A DNA stretch of 40,599 nt, taken from assembly GCA_002298335.1 (NCBI GenBank), contig DBNK01000039.1:1-40599 (forward strand), in the 5' to 3' direction. Positions within the stretch are counted from its first letter, which is position 1; each line of letters starts with the position of its first letter. The position numbers were made by a program, and so were the translations under genes. Shown in pieces: positions 14,699 through 22,325 of this stretch. Source of the stretch: Thalassolituus sp. UBA674 (GTDB taxonomy: Bacteria > Pseudomonadota > Gammaproteobacteria > Pseudomonadales > Oceanobacteraceae). The notes under the pieces were generated by a model. The model ran no database searches. It worked only from the letters and a program-made list of their open reading frames with translations, and had not been told where the DNA came from.

Positions 14699-16330
14699 TC
14701 AGATTCCGGCACTGCGGCGCAGGCGTTCACAGGAGTCTCTGAGTTTTTCATAGCGTCCGTAGCGTTCGTCTTCCTGTCCGATAGTGCCTATGCGGCGGAA
14801 CAGACGGTAGCAGTCTTTCAGCTGTTTCAGATCCATCTGCTGGGTTTCAATGTAGCTGACCTTGGCCTGAATCGAGTTCAGCAGCACACTGGCCCCGGCC
14901 TGATCGTACTTGGTGGCTTCGTCGAAGGCGGCAATGGCCTCGGCGTATTTGCCTTTCTCGTAGAAGCCCACGCCACGGGTGTTGAGCTCGGCGGAGTAGG
15001 AACTGTTGGTCCCTTCGACCTGTTGCTTAATCAGATCCAGCCGGTTGAGCAGGTCGGATGGTACCTCCCGCTCGCGGATGACGGCCAGCATGTCTTTGGC
15101 TTTATCCATCTGTTCGGTGTCGACGTAGATTTCGGTCATCTGAATCTGCTGTTCGCAGGTAGGATCTTTAATGCGGGTGAGCATTTCTTCGGCTTTATCG
15201 GCACTGGTGCGTGAGCGCTGTTTGTCTTTCACCATGTGATAGGTGTGGCTTTCAGCAATGTTGGCGTCGAAGATCACGGAGTTATGGCCGGCGTACTCCT
15301 GTTTGACCTCATCCAGAGCGCGCATGGCTTTGCTGCACAGAATCTTGTTGTCCTTGCCATCAGAGTTCCCCAGATTGTGCTGCAGGGCCTTGATGAAGTT
15401 CATGTAGTTCTCTGATGATTTATAGCAGGAGTGACGGCCAAGGCGCATGGCCTGTTCAAACGCTGTCTGCGCTACCTGATGGTCATCATTCTCAACCGCC
15501 AGACGGCCCAGCTCAATCTGCCGCAATACGCCTCGGGGTGAGATGGCCACGGCCGCCTGCAGCTCCTGCTGGGCTTCTTTTTTCTTTTCTTTTTCGAGCA
15601 TGATGCGCGCCAGCCAGTCGTGACACTGCACATAGAGCGGGTGATCTATGAGTATTTCCCGCAGCAGGGTCGCGGCTTTGTCCGGGTCGCCCAGATGATA
15701 GACACACACCGCCTGACCGAGACGTGCCCAGATAGCCGGACGTTGCTCAAGAACCGTGTTGTAAGCTTCCAGCGCTTCGCTGTACTCCTGGCGCTGCAGA
15801 TGCAGTTTGCCGAGGATGCGTGATGCCGGCAGCAGGTAGGCCGGGTTCTCCTGAATGATGTTGTGCGCCATGCTGATGGCCCAGTCAATATCACCCAGAT
15901 CAATAGCCTGATTAATCGGCTTGAGGGTGTCTTTAATCACCATCAGGCGGGTCAGACGTTCACGCAGAATACTCAGGGTGTAGGGTTTGGTCAGATAACC
16001 GTCCGGCTCATGCTCGAGGGCGCCCATGACTTTATCGACGGCATTTTCTCCGGTCACAATAATGAACACAGAGGTCGCTTTCAGGCGGTTGGTATGACGG
16101 GCTTCTTCCAGTACCTGCTGGCCGTCCTTACCTTTGCCAAGATTGTAGTCAGAAAGTACCAGATCATAGTCTTTTTCCATGATCATATCGGTCGCTTCCC
16201 GCCCGTCGCGCGCGGTTTCCACGTTTTCGGCTCCAAGCATCGCCATCATGCTTTTCATGGCGCTGCGGGCTTCTACCAGGTCATCAACAACCAGAACCCG
16301 CTTGTTTTTGAGCTGTAAATCAGAATTCAT
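14699..16330 (-). CDS. Response regulator with TPR repeat effector region
   Basis: A 543-residue protein. The N-terminal CheY-like receiver (about 8-130) has the acidic pair D16/D17, phosphoacceptor D61 (LVLSDYNLG), T93 and K115 (YLTKP), all intact. The rest is helical tetratricopeptide repeats, for example PAYLLPASRILGKLHLQRQE, ALEAYNTVLEQRPAIWARLG, LYVQCHDWLARIMLEKEKKK and the late GVGFYEKGKYAEAIAAFDEA. There is no DNA-binding or enzymatic output domain, so it should signal by protein-protein contact. It is the first gene of a two-gene operon with the kinase. Similar TPR receivers occur across marine gammaproteobacteria, and I know of no settled function. Confidence 0.93.
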   Translation of the reverse strand: MNSDLQLKNKRVLVVDDLVEARSAMKSMMAMLGAENVETARDGREATDMIMEKDYDLVLSDYNLGKGKDGQQVLEEARHTNRLKATSVFIIVTGENAVDKVMGALEHEPDGYLTKPYTLSILRERLTRLMVIKDTLKPINQAIDLGDIDWAISMAHNIIQENPAYLLPASRILGKLHLQRQEYSEALEAYNTVLEQRPAIWARLGQAVCVYHLGDPDKAATLLREILIDHPLYVQCHDWLARIMLEKEKKKEAQQELQAAVAISPRGVLRQIELGRLAVENDDHQVAQTAFEQAMRLGRHSCYKSSENYMNFIKALQHNLGNSDGKDNKILCSKAMRALDEVKQEYAGHNSVIFDANIAESHTYHMVKDKQRSRTSADKAEEMLTRIKDPTCEQQIQMTEIYVDTEQMDKAKDMLAVIREREVPSDLLNRLDLIKQQVEGTNSSYSAELNTRGVGFYEKGKYAEAIAAFDEATKYDQAGASVLLNSIQAKVSYIETQQMDLKQLKDCYRLFRRIGTIGQEDERYGRYEKLRDSCERLRRSAGI

Positions 16331-16561
16331 GGGGTGCCCTTTGCAGTGGGCCTGTGACGCATAATGACAGGGCCCTGAAAATTCAGTGTAGCAAAGCTCT
16401 GCAATCCGGGAACAAATTGCCCTGTGTTTAAGGGTATTTCTGAATCAGCCCTTTTTCTGAGACCGGTATGAAGCGGCGCACACAACGGCATCTGAATTTG
16501 CATCAGGAAAAAATCGCCTTACACTGCGCAGCATCTTTCTGTCTGCGGATAATCAGCGTTA

Positions 16562-17467
16562 GTGAATACTCTTCTCGGATATCTGATGATCGGCGTCGTC
16601 CGCCTGATGGGATTGGCGTCACTGGCAACGGCCCAGCGTGTCGGCCGCGGTCTGGGTGCTTTTCTGTGGTTGCGCCGCACCCGTTCCCGGGAAGTGGCCC
16701 GTACCAACCTGGCCTTGTGCTACCCGGATAAAACGGCCGCAGAAATCAATGCCATGGTACATGACACCTTGTTGCAGAACGGTATGACCGGCGCTGAAAT
16801 GGGGGTGATGTGGGGGTATGAGCCGGAGCAGCTGCTGGGTTTAATCCGCGCTGTACATCATGGTGAGCTGCTGGATGATCTGGCCAGCGGAGATACCGGG
16901 GTTCTGCTCATGGTTCCGCACCTGGGCAATTGGGAAATCATCAGTACCTACGTCGCCAGCCGCTGCCAGGTGACGGCCATGTACCGTCCGGCAAAGATGA
17001 AGGTCTTCAGTGACTGGATGGTCAGGCGTCGTGAAGCCGTGGGGGCCAACATGGTGCCTACCACCGGTGCCGGGGTGAAAGAACTTTTCCGCCTGCTCAA
17101 CGAAGGTCGTGTCGTGGGCTTCCTGCCGGATCAGGAGCCCAAACGTGAACGCGGCGTGTTTGCTGATTTTATGGGTGTACCCACACTGACTCCGGTCCTG
17201 CCGCATCAGATGATTCAGGAAACCGGAGCCCGGGTAATTTATGCCTTCGCTGAGCGCCTGCCGGATGCCAAAGGGTTTGACCTGCACTTCATCGCGGCTG
17301 AAGAGGCTCAGTATGACCCCGATCCGGTGGTAGCGGCTGCGGCTATGAATAAGGCCATTGAGCAGTGTGTGGCAACCTGTCCGGAACAGTATCAATGGAC
17401 TTATAAACGCTTCAAGCGGCAGCCTGAAGGGAAGAGGAATCCTTACAAGGCCGCTGGCGTCCCATAA
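16562..17467 (+). CDS. LpxL/HtrB-family lipid A acyltransferase
   Basis: A 301-residue lysophospholipid/lipid A acyltransferase (LABLAT) acting at the inner membrane. It has an N-terminal hydrophobic segment and a catalytic HX4E motif HLGNWE (H120-E125). The lipid-binding region MYRPAKMKVFSDWMVRRR matches the family's YRP-x-N/K segment, and FLPDQEPKRERGVFADFMG matches its PDQ motif. It has a GTG start. Members add a secondary acyl chain to lipid A or related lipids. This protein could be LpxL, LpxM or an ornithine/other lipid acyltransferase, so no symbol is assigned. It is monocistronic, followed by the repeat region. Confidence 0.9.
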   Translation: MNTLLGYLMIGVVRLMGLASLATAQRVGRGLGAFLWLRRTRSREVARTNLALCYPDKTAAEINAMVHDTLLQNGMTGAEMGVMWGYEPEQLLGLIRAVHHGELLDDLASGDTGVLLMVPHLGNWEIISTYVASRCQVTAMYRPAKMKVFSDWMVRRREAVGANMVPTTGAGVKELFRLLNEGRVVGFLPDQEPKRERGVFADFMGVPTLTPVLPHQMIQETGARVIYAFAERLPDAKGFDLHFIAAEEAQYDPDPVVAAAAMNKAIEQCVATCPEQYQWTYKRFKRQPEGKRNPYKAAGVP

Positions 17468-17486
17468 AATTTCCGCAATTTCCTAC

Positions 17487-17830
17487 CTGCGTTGCCAGTA
17501 CGGTGTTAAACATTCCCTCAAAATGCTCATTTATGACGTATAAACTGCGCTTTCCCGGGAATGTTTGCCTTGTACTGCCTGCCTCGGTGACGGAAATTCA
17601 GTGAGTTAAGCTGCGTTGCCAGTACGGTGTTAAAAACCCTCTCGAAATACTCACTTATGACTTATAAGCTGCGTTTTCTCGGGAATGTTTGCCTTGTACT
17701 GCCTGCCTCGGTGACGGAAATTCAGTGAGTTAAGCTGCGTTGCCAGTACGGTGTTAAAAACCCTCTAGAAATGCCTACTGAGATCCTACAGGCTGCGCTG
17801 TTTAAAACTATGCCTCGATACGTGGACATT
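17487..17830. repeat. 124-bp tandem intergenic repeat with hairpin potential
   Basis: Units starting CTGCGTTGCCAGTACGGTGT occur at 17487, 17611 and 17735, an exact 124-bp period. The first two are full length and highly similar, and the third decays after about 95 bp. Each unit can fold. In unit 1, CAGTAC (17496-17501) and AAACATTCCC (17508-17517) face GGGAATGTTT (17557-17566) and GTACTG (17572-17577). It fills the gap after the LpxL-like gene. Short ORFs across it are non-coding artefacts. I recall similar hairpin intergenic repeats in other marine gammaproteobacteria; I could not check that here. Confidence 0.85.
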
Positions 17831-17871
17831 ACAGCTGAAGTGGTAAGTTACGGATGCTTTTTCAGACATCG

Positions 17872-17958
17872 CGTCATCCCGCGGCTTGACCGCGGGATCC
17901 AGTCTTTTTTCAGTTTGTGTCTCTGCATGATCCTGCGGCCAGGCCGCAGGATGACAGA
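17872..17958. repeat. Palindromic intergenic repeat element
   Basis: Two hairpins face each other: ATCCCGCGG-CTTGA-CCGCGGGAT (17876-17898) and ATCCTGCGGCC-AGGCCGCAGGAT (17929-17952, approximate). They are flanked by outer arms GTCATCC near the left end and GGATGAC at the right. The left half is the widespread type of bacterial palindromic unit whose accidental translation reads VIPRLDRGIQ. It probably belongs to a dispersed family in this genome. Confidence 0.75.
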
Positions 17959-18031
17959 CTCATAACCCCTTTTATTTGCGGGTTATCTGACAGAATATGG
18001 CAAAGTACCTGCCTGGTTGATCCGGGCCTGC

Positions 18032-18643
18032 TCAGACTGCCGCGAAACGTTTACCCAGCCAGTAATCGACACTGGTATAGCGACCACCGCCGGTGAAGAA
18101 CAGTGACAGCAGCATGATGAAATACGTGGCTGCGAATTCAATACCGTTGTTCAGAATCACCAGTGAGCCACGTCCGGTCAGCCAGCTGTAGTTACCGTTC
18201 TCCTGCAGGATGGATTTGGCCCGGGCCAGACGCTCCCCGGCCTCCATCACCCGCTCATTGGCCAGCCAGCTTGAGCTGTCGGCAATGGCCAGCCAGCCGT
18301 TTTCCCAATGGACGGTGACCGCCGCAACCACCATGGTGGCCATGAGTGGAATGCTGAACCAGCGCACGGCAAACCCCACAATCAGAAATAGTCCGCCGAT
18401 CAGTTCTGTGCCGGTGGCCAGTGCGGCCATGACTTCCGGGAACGGTAGCCCCAGCCCCCACTCGCTGTTGCCGAACCATTCGGCGGTATCGCTGAAGTGC
18501 ATCAGCTTGCTCCAGCCCGCCTGAAGCATGACCGGCGCGAGATACAGGCGCAGCAACAGGGGAGCAATGCCATCGGCAAAGCGCACACGGTCGAACAGAT
18601 GATTGATACGTTGGATGATGTTGATCATGGGGCGGAGCCTCAA
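18032..18643 (-). CDS. DoxX family membrane protein
   Basis: A 203-residue integral membrane protein of the DoxX/DoxD-like family. It has about four hydrophobic segments (LLLRLYLAPVMLQAGWSKL, VMAALATGTELIGGLFLIVGFAV, IPLMATMVVAAVTVHW, FAATYFIMLLSLFF). The conserved LAPVMLQAGWSKLMHF start and GGGRYTSVDYWLGKRF end fit the family. A 60-residue polar insertion (WLAIADSSSWLANERVM...) separates spans three and four. DoxX proteins are linked to quinone- or thiol-related redox and oxidative stress in some bacteria. It is the third gene after the sigma factor and zinc-finger anti-sigma factor, 77 bp downstream, so it is probably in their operon or regulon. Confidence 0.9.
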   Translation of the reverse strand: MRLRPMINIIQRINHLFDRVRFADGIAPLLLRLYLAPVMLQAGWSKLMHFSDTAEWFGNSEWGLGLPFPEVMAALATGTELIGGLFLIVGFAVRWFSIPLMATMVVAAVTVHWENGWLAIADSSSWLANERVMEAGERLARAKSILQENGNYSWLTGRGSLVILNNGIEFAATYFIMLLSLFFTGGGRYTSVDYWLGKRFAAV

Positions 18644-18720
18644 AGTAAGTATGAATGATTACTTATTGGTCGCCCGCATCGGCAGAAGCTTACAGGGCGG
18701 ATGAAAAAGAGTGCCGCTGA

Positions 18721-18909
18721 TCAGTCTTCCGGTGGTTTGTCGCCGGGCTGGCGGCGGATGAGGGAGCGCAGGGCATCCATCTGACGACCGAATTCGCGGC
18801 AGCCGGAGCAGATGAAGAGGTGCATCTTCAGTTCCGTATTCTCACGCAGGGTCAGAGAGCGTTCCTGTCGCTCTGAGGTCAGTCGTGTGGCCTGTTCACA
18901 ACTCAGCAT
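18721..18909 (-). CDS. Zinc-finger (zf-HC2/ZAS) anti-sigma factor, soluble
   Basis: A 62-residue protein with the ZAS-type motif H-x3-C-x2-C (H30, C34, C37) plus C4, which could coordinate zinc. Its ATG overlaps the sigma-factor stop (TAATG), a standard arrangement for sigma/anti-sigma pairs. The open frame reaches 18936 but the overlap start is preferred. Unlike many ZAS proteins it has no membrane segment or sensor domain, so the zinc site itself, perhaps by thiol oxidation as in RsrA, may be the switch. That is inference. Confidence 0.85.
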   Translation of the reverse strand: MLSCEQATRLTSERQERSLTLRENTELKMHLFICSGCREFGRQMDALRSLIRRQPGDKPPED

Positions 18910-19481
18910 TATGCACTCTCCTCTGTTCCGAACCACTGGCCCGAGAGGCAGGCGCGCAGGCGCAGGCGTGCCCGGTGCAGCAGTACATGCAGGTTAGAAG
19001 AAGACAACTCCAGTGTGGCACAGATCTCCGGCCCGGTGAGTTCAATGAATTCACGCATCATAAAAACCCGGGCCTGCTCTGCGGGCAGGTCATTCAGGCA
19101 GGCATCAAACACCTTCCAGAAGTCCGCATTGTCAGCCAGCCAGTGAGTGTCTCCCCACGAGCGCGGCTGGGTATCCTGCTGCCAGTGGCCGTTGTCATCA
19201 AAGTATTGGTCGTCGGCAGGGGCACAATGCTTACAGTCCGGGTCTGTCGTGGTGACGGGTTCGCGGTATTTTGACCTCAGCAGGTCAGCGATTTTGTTGC
19301 GCAGAATGGCGAATACCCAGGTTTTCAGGCTGGCTTTGCGGGCAAAGGCTGCGGCGTTTTTCAGAGCGCCGGCCAGCGCTTCCTGAACGGCGTCTTCGGC
19401 AAGGTGCGGGTCGCTGATCTGCAGGCGGGCAAAGGCCAGCATGTCACGGCGCAGATCGGCAATGTCAGAATCCGGGATCAT
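18909..19481 (-). CDS. ECF-type RNA polymerase sigma factor (Sig70_famx1-like)
   Basis: A 190-residue group IV sigma factor. Region 2 is at about 10-75 (LAEDAVQEALAGALKN, then SLKTWVFAILRNKIADLLRS). Region 4 is at about 130-180 (LPAEQARVFMMREFIELTGPEI then SSSNLHVLLHRARLRLRACL). The linker is long, with a C-x2-C (CKHC, residues 83-86) and a DDNGHW...PRSWGD segment. This pattern fits the TIGR02943 group better than classic RpoE. It overlaps the zinc anti-sigma gene and lies upstream of DoxX, forming a likely autoregulated stress operon. Confidence 0.92.
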   Translation of the reverse strand: MIPDSDIADLRRDMLAFARLQISDPHLAEDAVQEALAGALKNAAAFARKASLKTWVFAILRNKIADLLRSKYREPVTTTDPDCKHCAPADDQYFDDNGHWQQDTQPRSWGDTHWLADNADFWKVFDACLNDLPAEQARVFMMREFIELTGPEICATLELSSSNLHVLLHRARLRLRACLSGQWFGTEESA

Positions 19482-19522
19482 GCCCTCGGCTCTCCATCAG
19501 GGGCTGCTGACTGCTGTTGCTG

Positions 19523-20383
19523 TTAACGCAGCAGCAGTAACGGGATGTTGGTGTGATTCAGCATATTACGGGTATGCGAGCCGATAAAAAACTGGCGGAA
19601 GCGGGAGTGACCATAAGCGCCCATGACAATCAGCTGAATCTGATGCTTCTGTTTGTACTCTGTGAGTACGGTTTCGAGTTCACCGGTCAGGTGCGCGGTT
19701 TTCAGGCGGATATCGCTGCGGTTCTGCAGCAGTTTTACCGCCTCGCCGAAACTGGCGATGTGGGCTGAGTCATCATGATTGACCATCACCAGGTGACATT
19801 CTGTGCCGTTCAGCAGCTGGCTGCCGACATGCCTCTGCAGGGTCGCCAGTGCCGCTTCGGTGCCGTCGTAGGCCATCATGATTTTATCGGGGGTCGTGAA
19901 GTGGCCGGTAGTGACCAGAACCGGGCAGCGCACGGTACGGGTGACGGTCTCCAGCTGGCTGCCGACGTGTGTGCTGTCGTGCTCGTCATGGCTTTGCCCC
20001 TGACGCCCGATGACCAGCAGTTCGATGTGATCCTGGCGGTCGAGAATATTTTCCGTCAGGCGGCCGTGGCGCTGCAGGGTCGAGATTTCGAGGGCAGGGT
20101 GGTGGGAGCTGATACGGGTGGCGGTGTCTTCCAGCATCAGGCGGCCGGATTCCATCGCCAGGCGGCTGCGTTGTGCATCGAGCTCGGTCAGTTGCTGCAG
20201 CAGGTGTTCACGCACCCCCAAGCCGATGTTGCCGGACAGATCGGTCTCGGCAAAGGCGGATTTTTCCAGCACATGCAGCAGCGTCAGTGGCATGCTCAGC
20301 TTGCTGCTGGCCCAGACGGCGGCGTCACAGACAGCCTCTGAGCTTCGGGAACCATCAATACAGGCAGTAACTTCTTTTGTCAT
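19523..20383 (-). CDS. Universal stress protein, tandem UspA domains
   Basis: A 286-residue protein made of two UspA domains: 1 to about 145 (KEVTACIDGSRSSEAVCDAA ... ELLVIGRQG, VTRTVRCPVLVTTG) and about 150-286 (DKIMMAYDGTEAALATLQRHV ... IQLIVMGAYGHSRFRQFFIGSHTRNMLNHTNIPLLLLR). The second domain keeps the full ATP-binding motif GxxGxxxxx-SxTxxxL-type (GAYGHSRFRQFFIGSHT), while the first is more divergent. It lies 11 bases downstream of the SulP gene in the same direction and is probably co-transcribed, so it may modulate or accompany the transporter. Confidence 0.93.
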   Translation of the reverse strand: MTKEVTACIDGSRSSEAVCDAAVWASSKLSMPLTLLHVLEKSAFAETDLSGNIGLGVREHLLQQLTELDAQRSRLAMESGRLMLEDTATRISSHHPALEISTLQRHGRLTENILDRQDHIELLVIGRQGQSHDEHDSTHVGSQLETVTRTVRCPVLVTTGHFTTPDKIMMAYDGTEAALATLQRHVGSQLLNGTECHLVMVNHDDSAHIASFGEAVKLLQNRSDIRLKTAHLTGELETVLTEYKQKHQIQLIVMGAYGHSRFRQFFIGSHTRNMLNHTNIPLLLLR

Positions 20384-20394
20384 TATTATTATCC

Positions 20395-21882
20395 TCAGTG
20401 ACCGCCAAGGAATTTCTCGATTTCCTCCGGCTTATCGTGAACACCGAAGCGGTCAACCAGTGTTGCGCTGGCTTCGTTCATGCCGATCAGTTCGACATCT
20501 GCGCCTTCGCGCCTGAATTTGATCACCACTTTGTCCAGTGCCGACACGGCAGTGATATCCCAGAAATGGGCCTGAGAGAGATCAATAGTGACACGGCTTA
20601 ACACTTCGCGGAAGTCAAAAGCGTTCACAAATTCATCAGATGAGGCAAAAAACACCTGACCGATAATGCGGTAAGTCACCTGGCCGGGAGCATTCTCTTC
20701 ACGGCGTACCACCATATACCGGCCGATTTTGTTGGCAAAGAAGAGCGCCGCCAGCAGCACACCGACGAACACACCCAGCGCCAGATTGTGAGTCGCCACA
20801 ACCACAGCAACCGTCGCCAGCATGACGACGTTGGTCGACAGCGGATGCTTCTTCAGGTTGATTACTGACTCCCAGGAGAAGGTGCCGATGGATACCATGA
20901 TCATCACCGCTACCAGCGCCGCCATGGGGATCTGGCCGATCCACTCATCGAGGAATACGACCATGATCAGCAGGAAGAAACCGGCGACAAAGGTGGACAG
21001 GCGCCCACGGCCACCGGATTTCACGTTGATCATCGATTGGCCGATCATGGCACAGCCCGCCATACCACCAAGCAGACCGGCACCGATGTTGGCCACACCC
21101 TGCCCCTTACATTCGCGGTTACGGTCACTGTCGGTATCGGTCAGATCATCAACGATGGTCGCGGTCATCATGGACTCCAGCAGGCCCACAGCCGCCAGCG
21201 CACAGGAGTACGGCAGGATGATCCACAGGGTTTCGAGGTTCAGCGGTACGTCCGGCCACAGGAACACCGGCAGGGTATCCGGCAGTTCACCCATATCGGC
21301 AACGGTGCGGATGTCGATGTTCCAGATCATGGCCACAGCGGTCATGGCGATGATGCACACCAGTGGCGACGGCAGCCAGCTGCCGACTTTCGGCACGTAG
21401 GGGAACAGATAGATGATGCCGAGACCGGCGGCGGTCATGGCGTACACATGCCAGGTCACATCCGTCAGTTCAGGCAGCTGGGCCATAAAGATCAGAATCG
21501 CCAGGGCATTCACAAAGCCGGTTACTACCGCCCGCGAGACAAAGCGCATCAGATCGCCAAGGCGCAGGTAGCCGGCCAGGATCTGAATCACCCCGGTAAG
21601 CAGGGTCGCCGCCAGCAGGTACTGCAGACCGTGGTCTTTCACCAGAGTCACCATCAGCAGGGACATGGCACCGGTCGCGGCGGAGATCATACCCGGACGA
21701 CCACCGACAAAAGCGATGATCACGGCAATACAGAAAGACGCATAGAGGCCGACTTTCGGGTCAACACCGGCAATGATAGAGAAAGCGATGGCCTCAGGAA
21801 TCAGCGCCAGAGCAACCACAGTCCCCGAAAGCAGGTCCCCGCGGACGTTGGAAAACCACTCCTGTTTCATTGTCTGCATCAT
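20395..21882 (-). CDS. SulP family anion transporter
   Basis: A 495-residue SulP/SLC26 permease with 10-14 membrane helices and a C-terminal STAS domain (about 400-495). The family signature is near the N terminus: NVRGDLLSGTVVALALIPEAIAFSIIAGVDPKVGLYASF. Later conserved parts are GGMAGCAMIGQSMINVKSGGRGRLSTFVAGFFLL and the STAS strand RVTIDLSQAHFWDITAVSALD. SulP proteins move sulfate, bicarbonate or other anions. The substrate cannot be told, though BicA-like bicarbonate uptake is possible. It pairs with the UspA gene downstream. Confidence 0.94.
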   Translation of the reverse strand: MMQTMKQEWFSNVRGDLLSGTVVALALIPEAIAFSIIAGVDPKVGLYASFCIAVIIAFVGGRPGMISAATGAMSLLMVTLVKDHGLQYLLAATLLTGVIQILAGYLRLGDLMRFVSRAVVTGFVNALAILIFMAQLPELTDVTWHVYAMTAAGLGIIYLFPYVPKVGSWLPSPLVCIIAMTAVAMIWNIDIRTVADMGELPDTLPVFLWPDVPLNLETLWIILPYSCALAAVGLLESMMTATIVDDLTDTDSDRNRECKGQGVANIGAGLLGGMAGCAMIGQSMINVKSGGRGRLSTFVAGFFLLIMVVFLDEWIGQIPMAALVAVMIMVSIGTFSWESVINLKKHPLSTNVVMLATVAVVVATHNLALGVFVGVLLAALFFANKIGRYMVVRREENAPGQVTYRIIGQVFFASSDEFVNAFDFREVLSRVTIDLSQAHFWDITAVSALDKVVIKFRREGADVELIGMNEASATLVDRFGVHDKPEEIEKFLGGH

Positions 21883-22325
21883 AAAACTGCCCGCCTGCCT
21901 TCTTTACGTGTGTCTGGAACGAAGGGCGGAATTATACGGGCGTGGGGTGTGATAACAACTCAGCAGGGCTATAGAAGCCGCCACTCATGCCTTTAGGTGC
22001 TGAATAATCTGTCTTTATGAATCCATTGCTATGCCAGTTGCGACACTGACCTGTCGTCACTGAGAAATTTTCGTCTGCTGCGAGCCGCGTATGACAAAAC
22101 CGAGCAGGTCTTCGAGACAGGAGGTCGAGAAAGGGATGCTGAGGCAGGACGCCGAATCATCCCGTGGCCGTGGTGAGGTTGAAGTCAGAAGTGATCAGCG
22201 AGCCGTCGGCGAAAAAAGCAGGAGATCTGGAGGATAAGATCCTCCAGAGAAGATAAATAAAATGCCCTTCCTTTTTTTAAGAAGAGTTAAGCCAAAAGAC
22301 AATAGAGCAAAACTGTAATAAAAAA
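21883..22325. other. Intergenic region between trkH and the SulP gene
   Basis: A 443-bp gap downstream of trkH and upstream of the SulP gene on the - strand. Apart from the hairpin at 22226-22248 I see no gene. The part near 21900-21960 (AT-rich, TTATACG) would hold the SulP promoter, but no clear -35/-10 pair is claimed. The middle (22080-22210) is purine-rich and may be non-coding RNA or a relic. Confidence 0.4.
22226..22248 (-). terminator. Perfect 10-bp hairpin, possible trkA-trkH terminator
   Basis: TCTGGAGGAT-AAG-ATCCTCCAGA has a 10-bp perfect stem and a 3-base loop. On the - strand it is followed after 7-8 bases by TTTTTT. It lies about 80 bp after the trkH stop. Confidence 0.55.

Noticed and set aside
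17487..17830. CRISPR array
   Set aside because: The repeat unit is 124 bp, nearly identical throughout, with no short repeat/unique spacer alternation and no cas genes nearby.
17771..17965. 64-residue ORF in the repeat region containing RVIPRLDRGIQ
   Set aside because: This is the well-known accidental translation of a palindromic intergenic repeat, not a gene.
21037..21996. 319-residue open frame antisense to the SulP gene
   Set aside because: Composition (Gln/His/Arg-rich, no domain) marks it as a shadow frame.
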